Numbered from the stretch's first letter, positions 36,701-45,710 are shown. The stretch: 64,000 nt of DNA from Saccharomycopsis phalli (GCA_020342235.1 CP073213.1:660501-724500); one strand, 5' to 3'. Numbers and translations: made by a program. Notes: generated from the letters alone by a model not told the origin.

Positions 36701-36954
36701 GGTCAACGGGGACTTGGCTAGGCCACAGCCTTTGACTAGGAGATTGGGTCAAAGAGTAGGTATAAAAGACAATGCAGGATAATGAACAAAGAAACAAAGG
36801 CTCAAAGAGAGCAATGAAGATGTTGGCAATGATCAGAGGTCATGAGAAGACGCGGTGTTATTGTGGAGAGGAAATGGACTTGACTAGGTCATTTCTGGAA
36901 GTGGAACAGACTGTGAATAGAATTTTAGATATCCTTTTTTCTTTATTACAGTAA

Positions 36955-37165
36955 ATTTATAATTAATAGTATGGCATATAGTAAATTTATAATCAATAGC
37001 ATGGCTTATAGTAAATTTACATCCGATAGCATGGCACATTACAATATATTTACATCCAAACCACGACTCACTACAATAAACTTACATCCAAACCACGACT
37101 CACTACAATAAATCAACATCCAAACCATGACTCACTACAATAAATCAACATCCAATAGCATGGCT
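36955..37165 (+). repeat. Roughly 32-bp minisatellite behind SRP72
   Basis: About six variant units with GCATGGCTTATAGTAAATTT or CACGACTCACTACAATAAA and ACATCCAAACC. Confidence 0.85.
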
Positions 37166-37181
37166 CATTACCAAACGTCTT

Positions 37182-39071
37182 CTACCTATTTGCTCTCTTC
37201 CCCTTCTTCTTCTTCCCTATAGGCCCACTGACCATACTCTCTTCGGTACTGTGGTCAGCCGTGCCGCCCTGGGTCAGAGCAGCGGCTAGCTTCATCTTCT
37301 TTTTATCCTTCTTGCTAATTTTGTAGTACGTTCTGTCGCGCAACGGTAACCACCGTTCAGGGTCCAACGGCCGCTTACCAACGTGCTGCGGCTTGCGGCG
37401 AAGACGTTTTCTGGTTGTCCGAGCCCCTGCGCGGACCACGCCACCAAACTCCTGCAAGATCCGCTCGAGACCCGGTCCGGTGACCTCGGCATAGTCGATA
37501 CCCTCGGTGAGTGAACTCACGGGCACGAGCCGGGCCTCAGTCACGTGACTGTGCTGGAGCTTGGCCAACATTGTCATTACCAAGTCGTCTTGGTGGAACT
37601 GGAGCAAAGACTGGAAGAGCAGCACGATGCGGTCGTCGGAGGACGTGCTCAAGTACTCAAAGCCAAGGTATTTGAAGAACGCAAACTGGTGCTGGCTGGT
37701 GATTTCCAGTGGGTACAACTTGTCAAACAACTGTGCCAAGCGGACGTGGTACTTTGTGCTGGAGAGGCCTGTTTGGTACAAATTGACCAATAACACAAGC
37801 AAGGCGTAGAACTGGTGCTGGACAATTGCGTCGAGAAACTGTTCGAGGAGCCCAATTGCCGTGACGATGTTGGAGTTCAATGTAGCGTCGTCGGAGCTGT
37901 TGAGCAAAAGCTGGACTGCCAATAGTGCTCCGCCAACGTGCTTTGGTCCCGGGCTAGTGACACGGCGCAAGTGGTTGACGAACAACCGTGGGAGCCGTTT
38001 TGCTGCGATTTCCGGCGCGGTGTTGAGGTCCTCGAGCAAAAGAATGCGGCTATCCTGTAAGCAACGGATGCCCAAGCTGGTCAAGTCGGAGCCCGAGGCG
38101 TTTGCGCCGACAGAGTGTCGTAGGACGGAGTGGTTGCGGGTCAAAGCCGCGTACTGGAACGTGAGGAGCTTGTTTTCGTTTCTCAATGTCTCGAGGAGCA
38201 GGGCGTACTTGACATGCTCCAACACCTTTGCTGGTGCGGCGTCAGTAAGCGAGTAGTGGTTGTTCAAGTACACCAATTTAAGCAACTGGGTGTTTTTGTC
38301 TGCTGGCCGCCTGAGGATGCTGGCGAAGCGGGCGGAGAAGTCGTCAAGCGCCGCCCGGGCCTGCGCCGGGTCGCCTAGCGCCTGGTGGATGTAGGCGCGC
38401 TGCAAGTACACTGGGGCGACTTCCTGGAAAAGTGCTGGCTCAGGCAAGTTTTCGGCCTCGATTTTCTGTTGAGCCTGGTCAAGGTATGCCAATGCGTCAC
38501 GGGACCCGCGGTTGAAGGCAATGAGCGCATAGTTGAACAACAAATCGTAGCTGGCGTCGGAAGCCGCTTCCAATGCTTGGGTGGACCCGCCGATTTGGGA
38601 CACTGCTGCCGCCTGGTTGACAAATATGTCCAGCGAGTCGTATGCGCGCAAGTCGCCTACAGCCAATTCCCGGTAGAGACTGAGCGCACGCAGATAGTGG
38701 CCTAGCTTGTACTCCTGTTGGCACACCAAGTGCCGAAGACCTCTAGCCTTGACCGGAGAGAGACTGGACCAGTTGACGGCACTGGAACGCAGGGCAAACT
38801 CTGTGTCCTTGTTGAGCTTGTAGCAGACGTACAAGGACTCGAGCAAGAGGAACTCAGTGCTCTTTTTCGCCTTGGTCAACTGGTCAATCAACGCGTATGC
38901 CATGTGGTACTTGTCGGCCTCGATAAGGGTCATGACACACTGCTGGTACATTTCGGGCAGAAACTCGGTGCGGCTGCGGGCAAGCAGCCCCCGGGCAATA
39001 TCATATACCTGCTTGAATTCGCGGTTATTCTGCGCAATATTGAGCTGGTCAAACAACTCTGCCACTGACAT
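37182..39071 (-). CDS. SRP72: Srp72, signal recognition particle subunit
   Basis: Binds SRP68 and SRP RNA in the cytosolic particle that targets ribosomes to the ER. It has 629 residues from ATG 39071 (MSVAELFDQL), the first ATG consistent with the family; the frame stays open further upstream but would run into ATG15. TPR-like helices fill about residues 1-480. The C-terminal RNA-binding signature is RKPQHVGKRPLDPERWLPLR near 565-585, followed by a Lys-rich tail (KKDKKKMK, GKKKKGKRANR). It is divergent from ATG15 with 96 bp between starts, which contain a GTCACGTGAC palindrome. Confidence 0.95.
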   Translation of the reverse strand: MSVAELFDQLNIAQNNREFKQVYDIARGLLARSRTEFLPEMYQQCVMTLIEADKYHMAYALIDQLTKAKKSTEFLLLESLYVCYKLNKDTEFALRSSAVNWSSLSPVKARGLRHLVCQQEYKLGHYLRALSLYRELAVGDLRAYDSLDIFVNQAAAVSQIGGSTQALEAASDASYDLLFNYALIAFNRGSRDALAYLDQAQQKIEAENLPEPALFQEVAPVYLQRAYIHQALGDPAQARAALDDFSARFASILRRPADKNTQLLKLVYLNNHYSLTDAAPAKVLEHVKYALLLETLRNENKLLTFQYAALTRNHSVLRHSVGANASGSDLTSLGIRCLQDSRILLLEDLNTAPEIAAKRLPRLFVNHLRRVTSPGPKHVGGALLAVQLLLNSSDDATLNSNIVTAIGLLEQFLDAIVQHQFYALLVLLVNLYQTGLSSTKYHVRLAQLFDKLYPLEITSQHQFAFFKYLGFEYLSTSSDDRIVLLFQSLLQFHQDDLVMTMLAKLQHSHVTEARLVPVSSLTEGIDYAEVTGPGLERILQEFGGVVRAGARTTRKRLRRKPQHVGKRPLDPERWLPLRDRTYYKISKKDKKKMKLAAALTQGGTADHSTEESMVSGPIGKKKKGKRANR

Positions 39072-39167
39072 GGCCAAAGTATGAAAATTTGCCAGCTTTT
39101 CGAGGCTGTTGTCACGTGACCAGGGAGAACCCCCCCGAAAGGCCGAGCTGTGGGCAGTGGGACCTCC
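39072..39167. promoter_or_regulatory. Bidirectional promoter SRP72/ATG15 with GTCACGTGAC
   Basis: 96 bp between divergent starts. A perfect 10-bp palindrome lies at 39111-39120 (CACGTG core 39113-39118), the best candidate for a shared regulator site (Cbf1/Tye7 type). Confidence 0.55.
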
Positions 39168-40703
39168 ATGAATCTCGTCTTGGTGCTCATTCCTGTGGCG
39201 TGCCTTTTTGGGGTTTTCCATGTGTTTCTGGGGCAGCTCCATGTGTTTTTGGATTCTCTCCACTTGTTTCTGAACCCACTACACTTGTTTCTGGGGCTGC
39301 ATTTGTTTCTGGGGCTGCATTTGTTTCTGAACCTGCTCCACTTATCCACCCACCTCCTGGATCCCCAGTTCCTGCTCCAGTTCCGCCAGGTGTATCATCA
39401 CCACTCCGAAACAGTACATCGCAAGCTTCACGTGGCGCCGGGCATGTCGGCCGAGCTTCGCGGCGAGCCGATGACGATCCGCCGGCTTGCGGACCGCAGT
39501 GCTGCCGGCTTAGAGCGGTATTTCTCCAGCGGTGCCGGCCGGTGGGTCGACGTGCCGGAGACGGTGCCGAACGTCACCGATAAGCAGACGGTGTTGAACC
39601 TTGCGCTCATGGCGTCGGACGCATACGTGGAGACGCCCGGCACCGGCGACTGGACGGACGTCGGGCGCCCCTGGCAGAACCGGTCTGACTACGGCTGGCA
39701 GGACGACGGGCTCCGCGGGCACGTGTTTGCGACCGCCGACGAGCGGTTGGTGGTGATTGCCATCAAGGGCACCAGCGCAGCATACATCTCGCGCGTCGGC
39801 GGCGCCACCGTCACCGAACTCGGCCTGGGCCGCTCGCACTACGGGGTGTTGGACACTGTGGCCCAAGACAAGATCAACGACAACTTGTTGTTCTCCTGCT
39901 GCTGTGCGCGCGTGAGCTACTTGTGGACTACGGTCTGCGACTGCTACCGCTCGTCGTACACCTGCGGGCAGACATGCTTGGAGCGCGAGTTGCTCCGCCG
40001 CGACAGGTACTACCAGGCAGCCTTGGACGTCTACCGCAACGTCACCGCCGAGTTTCCCCGCGCCGCAGTCTGGGTCACGGGCCACTCCCTCGGCGGCGCG
40101 TTGGCTGCGCTCTTGGGACGCACCTTCGGCCTCCCTGCAGTCACGTTCCAAGCGCCGGGCGACCAGTTGGCAACGCACCGGCTCCACCTACCCGTGCCGC
40201 CAGGGCTCCCGTCCAACATGGAGCACGTGTGGCACTTTGGCAATACCGGCGACCCGATCTTCATGGGCGTTTGCAACGGCGCATCCTCCACGTGCTCCCT
40301 CGGGGGTTACGCCATGGAGTCTCAGTGCCATACGGGCAAAGTCTGTGTCTATGACACCGTTGCTGATCTTGGCTGGAGCGTCAGCATTGCCAATCATCGT
40401 ATTCATACCGTGGTTGACGACATTATTCGTAAATACAACCGTACGGCCCAGTGTAGGCTTCCGTCCCCGTGCCAGGATTGCTTCAACTGGAAGTTTGACG
40501 ACGACAGAACGTCGACTCATGCTCCGCGACCTACTACCACAACTGCTTCTCACAAGCCAAGGTGCATTCGGTACTCCTGGTGGGGTCGCTGTGAAGAGTG
40601 GGAGGATGAGAGTAGTACTGTATTTCCACTGGCGACTGAGACTAGGCATGTTGATACTAGGCATGTTAATGAGCAACGGCATGTTGATGAGACTACTGGT
40701 TGA
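39168..40703 (+). CDS. ATG15: Atg15, vacuolar phospholipase for autophagic bodies
   Basis: Lipase that dissolves autophagic and MVB vesicles inside the vacuole. It has 511 residues from ATG 39168. The signal anchor is at the N-terminus, unusually extended by a Leu/Phe/His repeat (LHLFLGLHLFLG, about residues 25-60). The lipase domain carries FSCCCARVSYLWTTVCDCY, the nucleophile elbow GHSLGG near 310 and HRIH with the catalytic His near 415. The Cys-rich core is almost identical to S. cerevisiae Atg15. The tail is Thr-rich and ends in repeats (TRHVDTRHVN) produced by the minisatellite that continues after the stop. Confidence 0.95.
   Translation: MNLVLVLIPVACLFGVFHVFLGQLHVFLDSLHLFLNPLHLFLGLHLFLGLHLFLNLLHLSTHLLDPQFLLQFRQVYHHHSETVHRKLHVAPGMSAELRGEPMTIRRLADRSAAGLERYFSSGAGRWVDVPETVPNVTDKQTVLNLALMASDAYVETPGTGDWTDVGRPWQNRSDYGWQDDGLRGHVFATADERLVVIAIKGTSAAYISRVGGATVTELGLGRSHYGVLDTVAQDKINDNLLFSCCCARVSYLWTTVCDCYRSSYTCGQTCLERELLRRDRYYQAALDVYRNVTAEFPRAAVWVTGHSLGGALAALLGRTFGLPAVTFQAPGDQLATHRLHLPVPPGLPSNMEHVWHFGNTGDPIFMGVCNGASSTCSLGGYAMESQCHTGKVCVYDTVADLGWSVSIANHRIHTVVDDIIRKYNRTAQCRLPSPCQDCFNWKFDDDRTSTHAPRPTTTTASHKPRCIRYSWWGRCEEWEDESSTVFPLATETRHVDTRHVNEQRHVDETTG
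39225..39345 (+). repeat. In-frame Leu/Phe/His repeat in the ATG15 signal anchor
   Basis: Units such as CTGCATTTGTTTCTGGGG encode LHLFLG. They enlarge the N-terminal hydrophobic segment and place His residues in it. Confidence 0.8.
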
Positions 40704-40885
40704 GACTAGGAATGTCGATTGGGAAAACTAATTGAGACTAGGCATGTCGATTGGGAAAACTAATTGAGACTAGGCATGTCGATCGAGACAACTGGTTGAG
40801 ACTAGGCATGTCGATCGAGACAACTGGTTGAGACTAGGCATGTCGATCGAGACAACTGGTTGAGACTAGGCATGTCGATTTAGCA
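40620..40885 (+). repeat. Minisatellite spanning the ATG15 stop
   Basis: Units of about 32 bp (GAGACTAGGCATGTCGATCG plus AGACAACTGGTT). The array begins in the last 25 codons and runs about 180 bp past the stop at 40701-40703. Confidence 0.88.
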
Positions 40886-40977
40886 CTCGATCTGGCACCT
40901 CGTGCGTGGCAGGGTGGTCTTGATTGTTCCAAGACGTTATTCAAGGTTACTAGCCACTGGTTTGAGTATAAGTGTTT

Positions 40978-41078
40978 CCGAGTAGTGTCTTCTCCGAGTG
41001 TATCTTCTCCGAGTGTATCTTCTCCGAGTGTATCTTCTCCGAGTGTATCTTCTCCGAGTGTATCTTCTCCGAGTGGTA
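40978..41078 (+). repeat. 15-bp minisatellite TCTCCGAGTGTATCT
   Basis: Six to seven perfect or near-perfect tandem copies. Confidence 0.92.
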
Positions 41079-41095
41079 TCTCATCCAGTATTATC

Positions 41096-41215
41096 TTCTG
41101 TCATTGTCTTATCACGGTCCATCATTGTCTTATCACGGTCCATCATTGTCTTATCACGGTCCATCATTGTCTCATCACGGTCCATCATTGTCTCATCACG
41201 GTCCATCATTGTCTC
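41096..41215 (+). repeat. 21-bp minisatellite
   Basis: Five to six copies of ATTGTCTTATCACGGTCCAT with TCTCA variants in the later units. Confidence 0.92.
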
Positions 41216-41272
41216 GCAATCACCATTCTCACCATCACTCTACATACAACCTAATATACATTACTATACACT

Positions 41273-42049
41273 TTATTCGTCCAAGTCGGCCCACGACACA
41301 CTCGAATTCTCCACCAGCTCAAAAAACTCGTCCATTTCCTTTTCCTCTTTTTTAGAGAGAATCCCGTGGCCTTGCCCATTGCCCCGCGGCTCTCCATGGC
41401 CTCTTGTCAATGCTCTCTCCTTTGGCGATTTTCGTTTTTTTCCATTGTCCATGATATCTTTCTTGACTTCCTGACCACCTTTTCTCACTTCCTGGCCACC
41501 TTTTCTGCCTTCTCGACTAGCCTTGACTTCCCGACTAGCTTTGACTTCCCGACTAGCCTTGACTTCCCGACCTTCCCAACCTTTCTTTCCTTCCCTCTTC
41601 TCCCCATGCTTCTCCCTCCTCTCCCCATGCTTCTCCCTCCTCTCCCCATGCTTCTCCCTCCTCTCCCCATGCTTCTCCCTCTTCTCCCCATGCTTCTCCC
41701 TCTTCTCCCCATGCTTCTCCCTCTTCTCCCCTTCCCTCTTCTCACCCTCTCCCAACCTCATGGCAAGATCCTGTGCATCTCGCGACATCTCACTAATCCT
41801 CGACGGAACAAACTCAGGCCCCAACGGCCCGTCCTCCTTTTCTCGCACCTTCCCCTGCGCGCCCTTCCAGTTCTTGCTGCGGGGTCGCAGTTTCTCCGGT
41901 GACCATTTCGACTCCAAGACCCTGTCACTCCTTGGCAATGCCTCTAGGTCCGCACCATTTACTCGCTTGCTATCCAGCTTGCTTTCTACTTTCGTTTCTA
42001 AATTGCTTCCCGACTGGCCGTCACTGGCCCACTTCGATTCGAGAACCAT
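41273..42049 (-). CDS. Unknown low-complexity protein with Lys/Glu repeats
   Basis: 258 residues from ATG 42049. Non-repetitive parts are the start MVLESKWASDG, a second LESKWSPEKL, a middle PEFVPSRISEMSRDAQDLAM, and the end MDEFFELVENSSVSWADLDE. Between them lie about eight GEKREKH units (21 bp), three REVKAS units and two RKGGQEV units. The two SKW motifs and the acidic SWADLDE end look like short linear interaction motifs. It is divergent from ALG2 with 86 bp between starts. I do not recognise the family. The defined termini and ATG position argue for a real gene; a repeat-only artefact is the alternative. Confidence 0.6.
   Translation of the reverse strand: MVLESKWASDGQSGSNLETKVESKLDSKRVNGADLEALPRSDRVLESKWSPEKLRPRSKNWKGAQGKVREKEDGPLGPEFVPSRISEMSRDAQDLAMRLGEGEKREGEKREKHGEKREKHGEKREKHGERREKHGERREKHGERREKHGEKREGKKGWEGREVKASREVKASREVKASREGRKGGQEVRKGGQEVKKDIMDNGKKRKSPKERALTRGHGEPRGNGQGHGILSKKEEKEMDEFFELVENSSVSWADLDE
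41520..41745 (-). repeat. 21- and 18-bp in-frame repeats in the unknown gene
   Basis: TTCTCCCTCCTCTCCCCATGC (plus strand; shown in 20+1 bases as TTCTCCCTCCTCTCCCCATG C) repeats about eight times; next to it TTGACTTCCCGACTAGCT repeats three times. Confidence 0.9.
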
Positions 42050-42135
42050 GGCTGGTTATGTTTTTCCCTCGAAACTTGATGCTGCCCGCTGTGCGCCTCT
42101 GCACAGAAAAATTTGGCCCAACTTTCTTCTCCAAA

Positions 42136-43509
42136 ATGGATGCCACTTTCGACGCAGACATTGACAAGCCAAAACAAATTGCAATCATCCATCCCGACTT
42201 GGGGATTGGCGGAGCCGAACGGCTCATAGTCGACGTCGCCATCGGCCTCCAGGAACTTGGCCACCACGTCACCGTGTACACCAGCCATTATGACCAGCAC
42301 CACTGCTTTGAAGAAACGTCTCAACTTCGCATCCAAGTCTATGGCGACTTTCTTCCACGGCAGATATTCGGCCGCTTCACCATCGTCTGCGCAACGCTCA
42401 GACAGATTTTCCTCATTTTGAAGTTGTTGTGGCTCACAAAAAGCTCATTTGACTTTTACATCATCGACTCGCTCGCTGCATGCTTGCCCTTGATATGGCT
42501 CTACAACGTCTTCTTCAAGTCCTACACCAGCTTCTCAAAGATAATCTTCTACTGCCACTTCCCGGACTTGATGCTTGTCCGCAACCTGTCGACAGCATCA
42601 AAACTATACAGGGTCCCCTTTGACTACTACGAGCAGTTTTGCTACTGGTTCCCCAACGTGCTCTACGTAAACTCCAACTTCACAAAGTCAATCTTCCACA
42701 AAAACTTCCCCTCCCTCGCCCCGCCCTCGGTGGTTTATCCCTGTATCGACGAGACAACTTCCACCATCCCGTCGCTCGATTTGGCTGTCGAGTCCAACTT
42801 CGCCAGTGGGAAGTACTTTCTCAGCGTGAACCGGTTCGAGCGGAAAAAAAACATCGCCTTGGCCATTGAGGCGTACTACCAGGCACGTTCCCTGGCAAAA
42901 TTGGTCATTGCCGGTGGCTATGATACCTTGGTGGCAGAAAATGTCCAATACCTCGAGGAGCTCGTGGCTTTGGCCAAGAAACACGGCTTGACCACCAAAG
43001 TGTGCCACAATTACGCCGACTCGTTGGGCCTGGTCGATGCTCAGGTTGTTTTCTTGCCAAATGTGTCCAGCGACTTGCGCAACTCGCTCTTGAAGTACGC
43101 GACGCTCCTTCTTTACACCCCGTCATTTGAGCACTTTGGCATCGTTCCCTTGGAGGCCATGCAGTACAACACCCTTGTGCTTGCTGTCGACAACGGAGGA
43201 CCAAAGGAGACGGTTGTCCCGCTTGAAAACAACAAGGGCACGGGATTCCTCAAGCCAGCCGACGCAAGCGTCTGGGCTAAAGTCATGGTGGAGGCCCTGG
43301 CGATTCAGCAAAAGACCACAGACGGCACTCTGTTGATCCAGAAGTCGTTTACCCGTAAAGTCTTGGCCGAGAGAATCAACCGGGACGTGGTGGATCTTTC
43401 GCGGTACAAGACTAATTTACGATTCAAGGAACTCCAGCGGACGGTGCAGTTTATTGTTGTGGTCACAATTGTACCGGTTATTGCTGTGGTTTGGAAGTGC
43501 ATTGTCTAG
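42136..43509 (+). CDS. ALG2: Alg2, alpha-1,3/1,6-mannosyltransferase of lipid-linked oligosaccharide synthesis
   Basis: Adds the second and third mannose to the dolichol-linked core on the cytosolic ER face. It has 457 residues from ATG 42136; an in-frame ATG at 42057 would begin 7 bp from the opposite gene's start and adds no conserved sequence. GT4 features are HPDLGIGGAERLIVDVA at about 20-36, YCHFPD near 140, SVNRFERKKNI near 235, and the donor-site motif EHFGIVPLEAMQ near 335. The C-terminal hydrophobic FIVVVTIVPVIAVVW is a membrane segment, as in S. cerevisiae Alg2. It is followed by SGF73, its neighbour in S. cerevisiae. Confidence 0.95.
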   Translation: MDATFDADIDKPKQIAIIHPDLGIGGAERLIVDVAIGLQELGHHVTVYTSHYDQHHCFEETSQLRIQVYGDFLPRQIFGRFTIVCATLRQIFLILKLLWLTKSSFDFYIIDSLAACLPLIWLYNVFFKSYTSFSKIIFYCHFPDLMLVRNLSTASKLYRVPFDYYEQFCYWFPNVLYVNSNFTKSIFHKNFPSLAPPSVVYPCIDETTSTIPSLDLAVESNFASGKYFLSVNRFERKKNIALAIEAYYQARSLAKLVIAGGYDTLVAENVQYLEELVALAKKHGLTTKVCHNYADSLGLVDAQVVFLPNVSSDLRNSLLKYATLLLYTPSFEHFGIVPLEAMQYNTLVLAVDNGGPKETVVPLENNKGTGFLKPADASVWAKVMVEALAIQQKTTDGTLLIQKSFTRKVLAERINRDVVDLSRYKTNLRFKELQRTVQFIVVVTIVPVIAVVWKCIV

Positions 43510-44150
43510 CTATCTATATATTTTAATATCTAATGTTGTCAATATTTTTAATTGGCGTATGGACGTGGTACACATGTTAATCGGGCACATGGAATGAATC
43601 ATTATGAAATGAGACTGGGCCCCAAGGCCCTTGGGATATTTTCCGTGTGACCAGGCATTTTCACTAATCTTGTGCTTTGACATTACACATCGAATGTGCC
43701 ATGTGAGTTTGCTCACTCAATATCATTTACATTGCAAGTAATAACTCTCGTAACAGCAATGCTGTCTCAGGATGTTTCTGAGTGAAAATATACTTGTCAA
43801 ATAACCGCAATGCTGGAGAAAATATATAGCTAAATACAAAAATAAATATTATTATTACTATCATCGATTTTCTCCTATCATCACATTGCAAGTAATATCT
43901 CTCGTAACAGCAATGCTGTCTCAGGATGTTTCTGAGTGAAAATACATCTGTCGAATAACCGAATGCCGGAGATAATATATAGCTAAATACAAAAATAAAT
44001 ATTATTATTACTATCATCAATTTTCTCCTATCATCACATTACAAGTAAATCTCTCCTATCATCACATTGCAAATCTCCATCTCTCCCTCCAACCTGTGGG
44101 TAGTAGCCCTGCCCGCATATCAGAAGGATCGCAGTCTTGGACGACACATC
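43510..44150. other. Spacer ALG2 / SGF73
   Basis: No gene. A 154-bp tandem repeat fills about half of it; the rest is the ALG2 3' flank and the SGF73 leader. Confidence 0.6.
43731..44080 (+). repeat. 154-bp tandem repeat, about 2.3 copies
   Basis: Copies begin ATTGCAAGTAAT at 43731 and 43885, with a partial third from about 44036. Each contains AACAGCAATGCTGTCTCAGG and ends ATAAATATTATTATTACTAT. The ATATAGCTAAATA...AAATATTATTATT end resembles the R1 tail. Confidence 0.88.
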
Positions 44151-45659
44151 ATGGTAGGGAAACGGTTGCCTACATACAACAACAGCCAGGTGAATTTGGA
44201 TAGTGAGCCGGACGCGTCGCAGAAGCGCATTAGCAGTATCCGGCTCAAGAAGAAGAAGCCTGCGGCGCCACCCAATAAAGAGAAGAATTGGCGCGAGGTC
44301 GGGAACTACGTCGAGAGTTTGACCAAAGACGATGTTGCCGACGACACAGAAACAAGCACCAAGTCGCCGCTCCGGAACCCGCTCAAGTACCGGATATGCA
44401 ACCATTGTCAGCGGCCGATCATTGAGCGGTATCTTCCCCAGCACGTGAAGGAGTGTTTGGAGCACAAGGCCAAGCCGCCAAAAGCCGTGGCGACAAATGG
44501 CAGCGTGGCAGCGACTACGGCGAAGCTCGAGGAGCCGAGCGGATCGCCTTCGACGACTTCGTCGGCGTTGAACAGCCCAGTAGCAGCAAACGGCACTGTG
44601 AAAAACGTCAAGAATCCCCGGAAGCGGAAGCTCGACAAGGAGGAGGCCAAGCGGGAGAAGGAGTTGAAGAAGCAGCAGAAGATCGAGGAGCGGAAGCAGA
44701 AGAAGTTGGAGAAGAAGGAGCGCGAGAAGGAGTTGAAGGAGAAGGAGAAGGAGCACCGCAAGCTCCAGAAGCAGCTCGAGAAAAAAAGCAAGGCCAGCGC
44801 CGGCGGCACCAAGCTCAAAAAGTCGGGGCCCATTGACGTCGAGCGGCAGTGCGGAGTTCCGCTCCAGAACGGAGGCCATTGTGCCCGTTCATTGACCTGT
44901 AAAACCCATTCCATGGGGGCCAAGCGAGCAGTTCCAGGTCGCTCTGCTTCATATGACGCGCTTCTTGCCGCGTACCAGCGCAAAAACCAGGTCAAATTGC
45001 TTGCTGGTGCGGCATTGGCGCAACAGGAGAAGGACGAACTCGACCATGGAGGGTCGCAATTCTTGGATAGCGACGAGGAAACGTACCAGGTGATGTCGGG
45101 CGTGAAACACAGCTACGCCATGCCGCTCGTCAGCAATCACTACATCCCGGTGAAGTCGCGTAACAAGTACGTGCGGATGCGCGAATTCTACAGTAATGGC
45201 ATTGGCAACGGCAGACTCAGTAACAGTGCAATCAGCGGCAGAGTCGCCTTTTTTAATATCGACAATCCGGAGGAGTACGGCATCAAGCCGCGTGTGTTTA
45301 ACACATTCCAGCAACAGACATATACCAAGCAGCAGCTTCTCCAGAGGCAGGAACAGGCCCGCCGCTTGAAACTCATGCAGTTGAAACAGGCAGGAACTGG
45401 CCAACCCCTTGCGCAGCTCCAAGAGACGCAGCTTCAGCACCAATTATTATTGAAGCAGCAGTTCCAGCAGCAGCAGCAGCAAGCACAGCAGCAGCAAGCA
45501 CAGCAACAGCAGCCACAGCAACCACAACAGCCACAACAACCACAACAACAGCCACAACAGCCACAGCTCCTGCAGCAGCAAATTCAGCAACTTCAGCAGC
45601 AACAGCAAATCCAACAGCGCCAGATTCAGCAACGCCAGATTCAGCAGCTAAGACAACTT

Positions 45660-45706
<47 letters not shown>

Positions 45707-45707
45707 G
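44151..45707 (+). CDS. SGF73: Sgf73/ataxin-7 orthologue (SAGA DUB module) with C-terminal polyglutamine
   Basis: Anchors the Ubp8 deubiquitinase module to SAGA. It has 518 residues from ATG 44151. A C2HC zinc finger sits at residues 84-104 (CNHCQRPI...HVKEC), a Lys/Glu coiled region follows, and the SCA7 zinc domain lies near 248-290 (CGVPLQNGGHC, CKTHSMGAKRAVPGR). The last roughly 90 residues are Gln-rich with pure Q runs of up to 15. The stop TAG is one base away from the CAG repeat unit and is followed by another CAG. Human ataxin-7 has its polyQ at the N-terminus, so this tract is independent. It lies next to ALG2 as in S. cerevisiae. Confidence 0.93.
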
Positions 45708-45710
45708 CAG
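45455..45710 (+). repeat. CAG/CAA polyglutamine tract of SGF73
   Basis: CAGCAGCAA-type triplet repeat with Ala, Pro and Ile interruptions, ending in a nearly pure CAG/CAA run that contains the stop codon. Confidence 0.92.

Larger units (their letters stand above)
35401..37181. other. 1.8-kb convergent spacer NPY1-2 / SRP72
   Basis: No gene. It contains a 19-20-bp array, R1 copy A flanked by echoes of one 45-bp sequence, an R2 copy, related GGACTTGGCTAGGCC blocks near 36.7 and 36.88 kb, and a minisatellite up to the SRP72 stop. Confidence 0.65.
40704..41272. other. Convergent spacer ATG15 / unknown gene
   Basis: No gene; it is largely tandem repeat: the ATG15 array, a 15-bp array and a 21-bp array. 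Confidence 0.7.
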
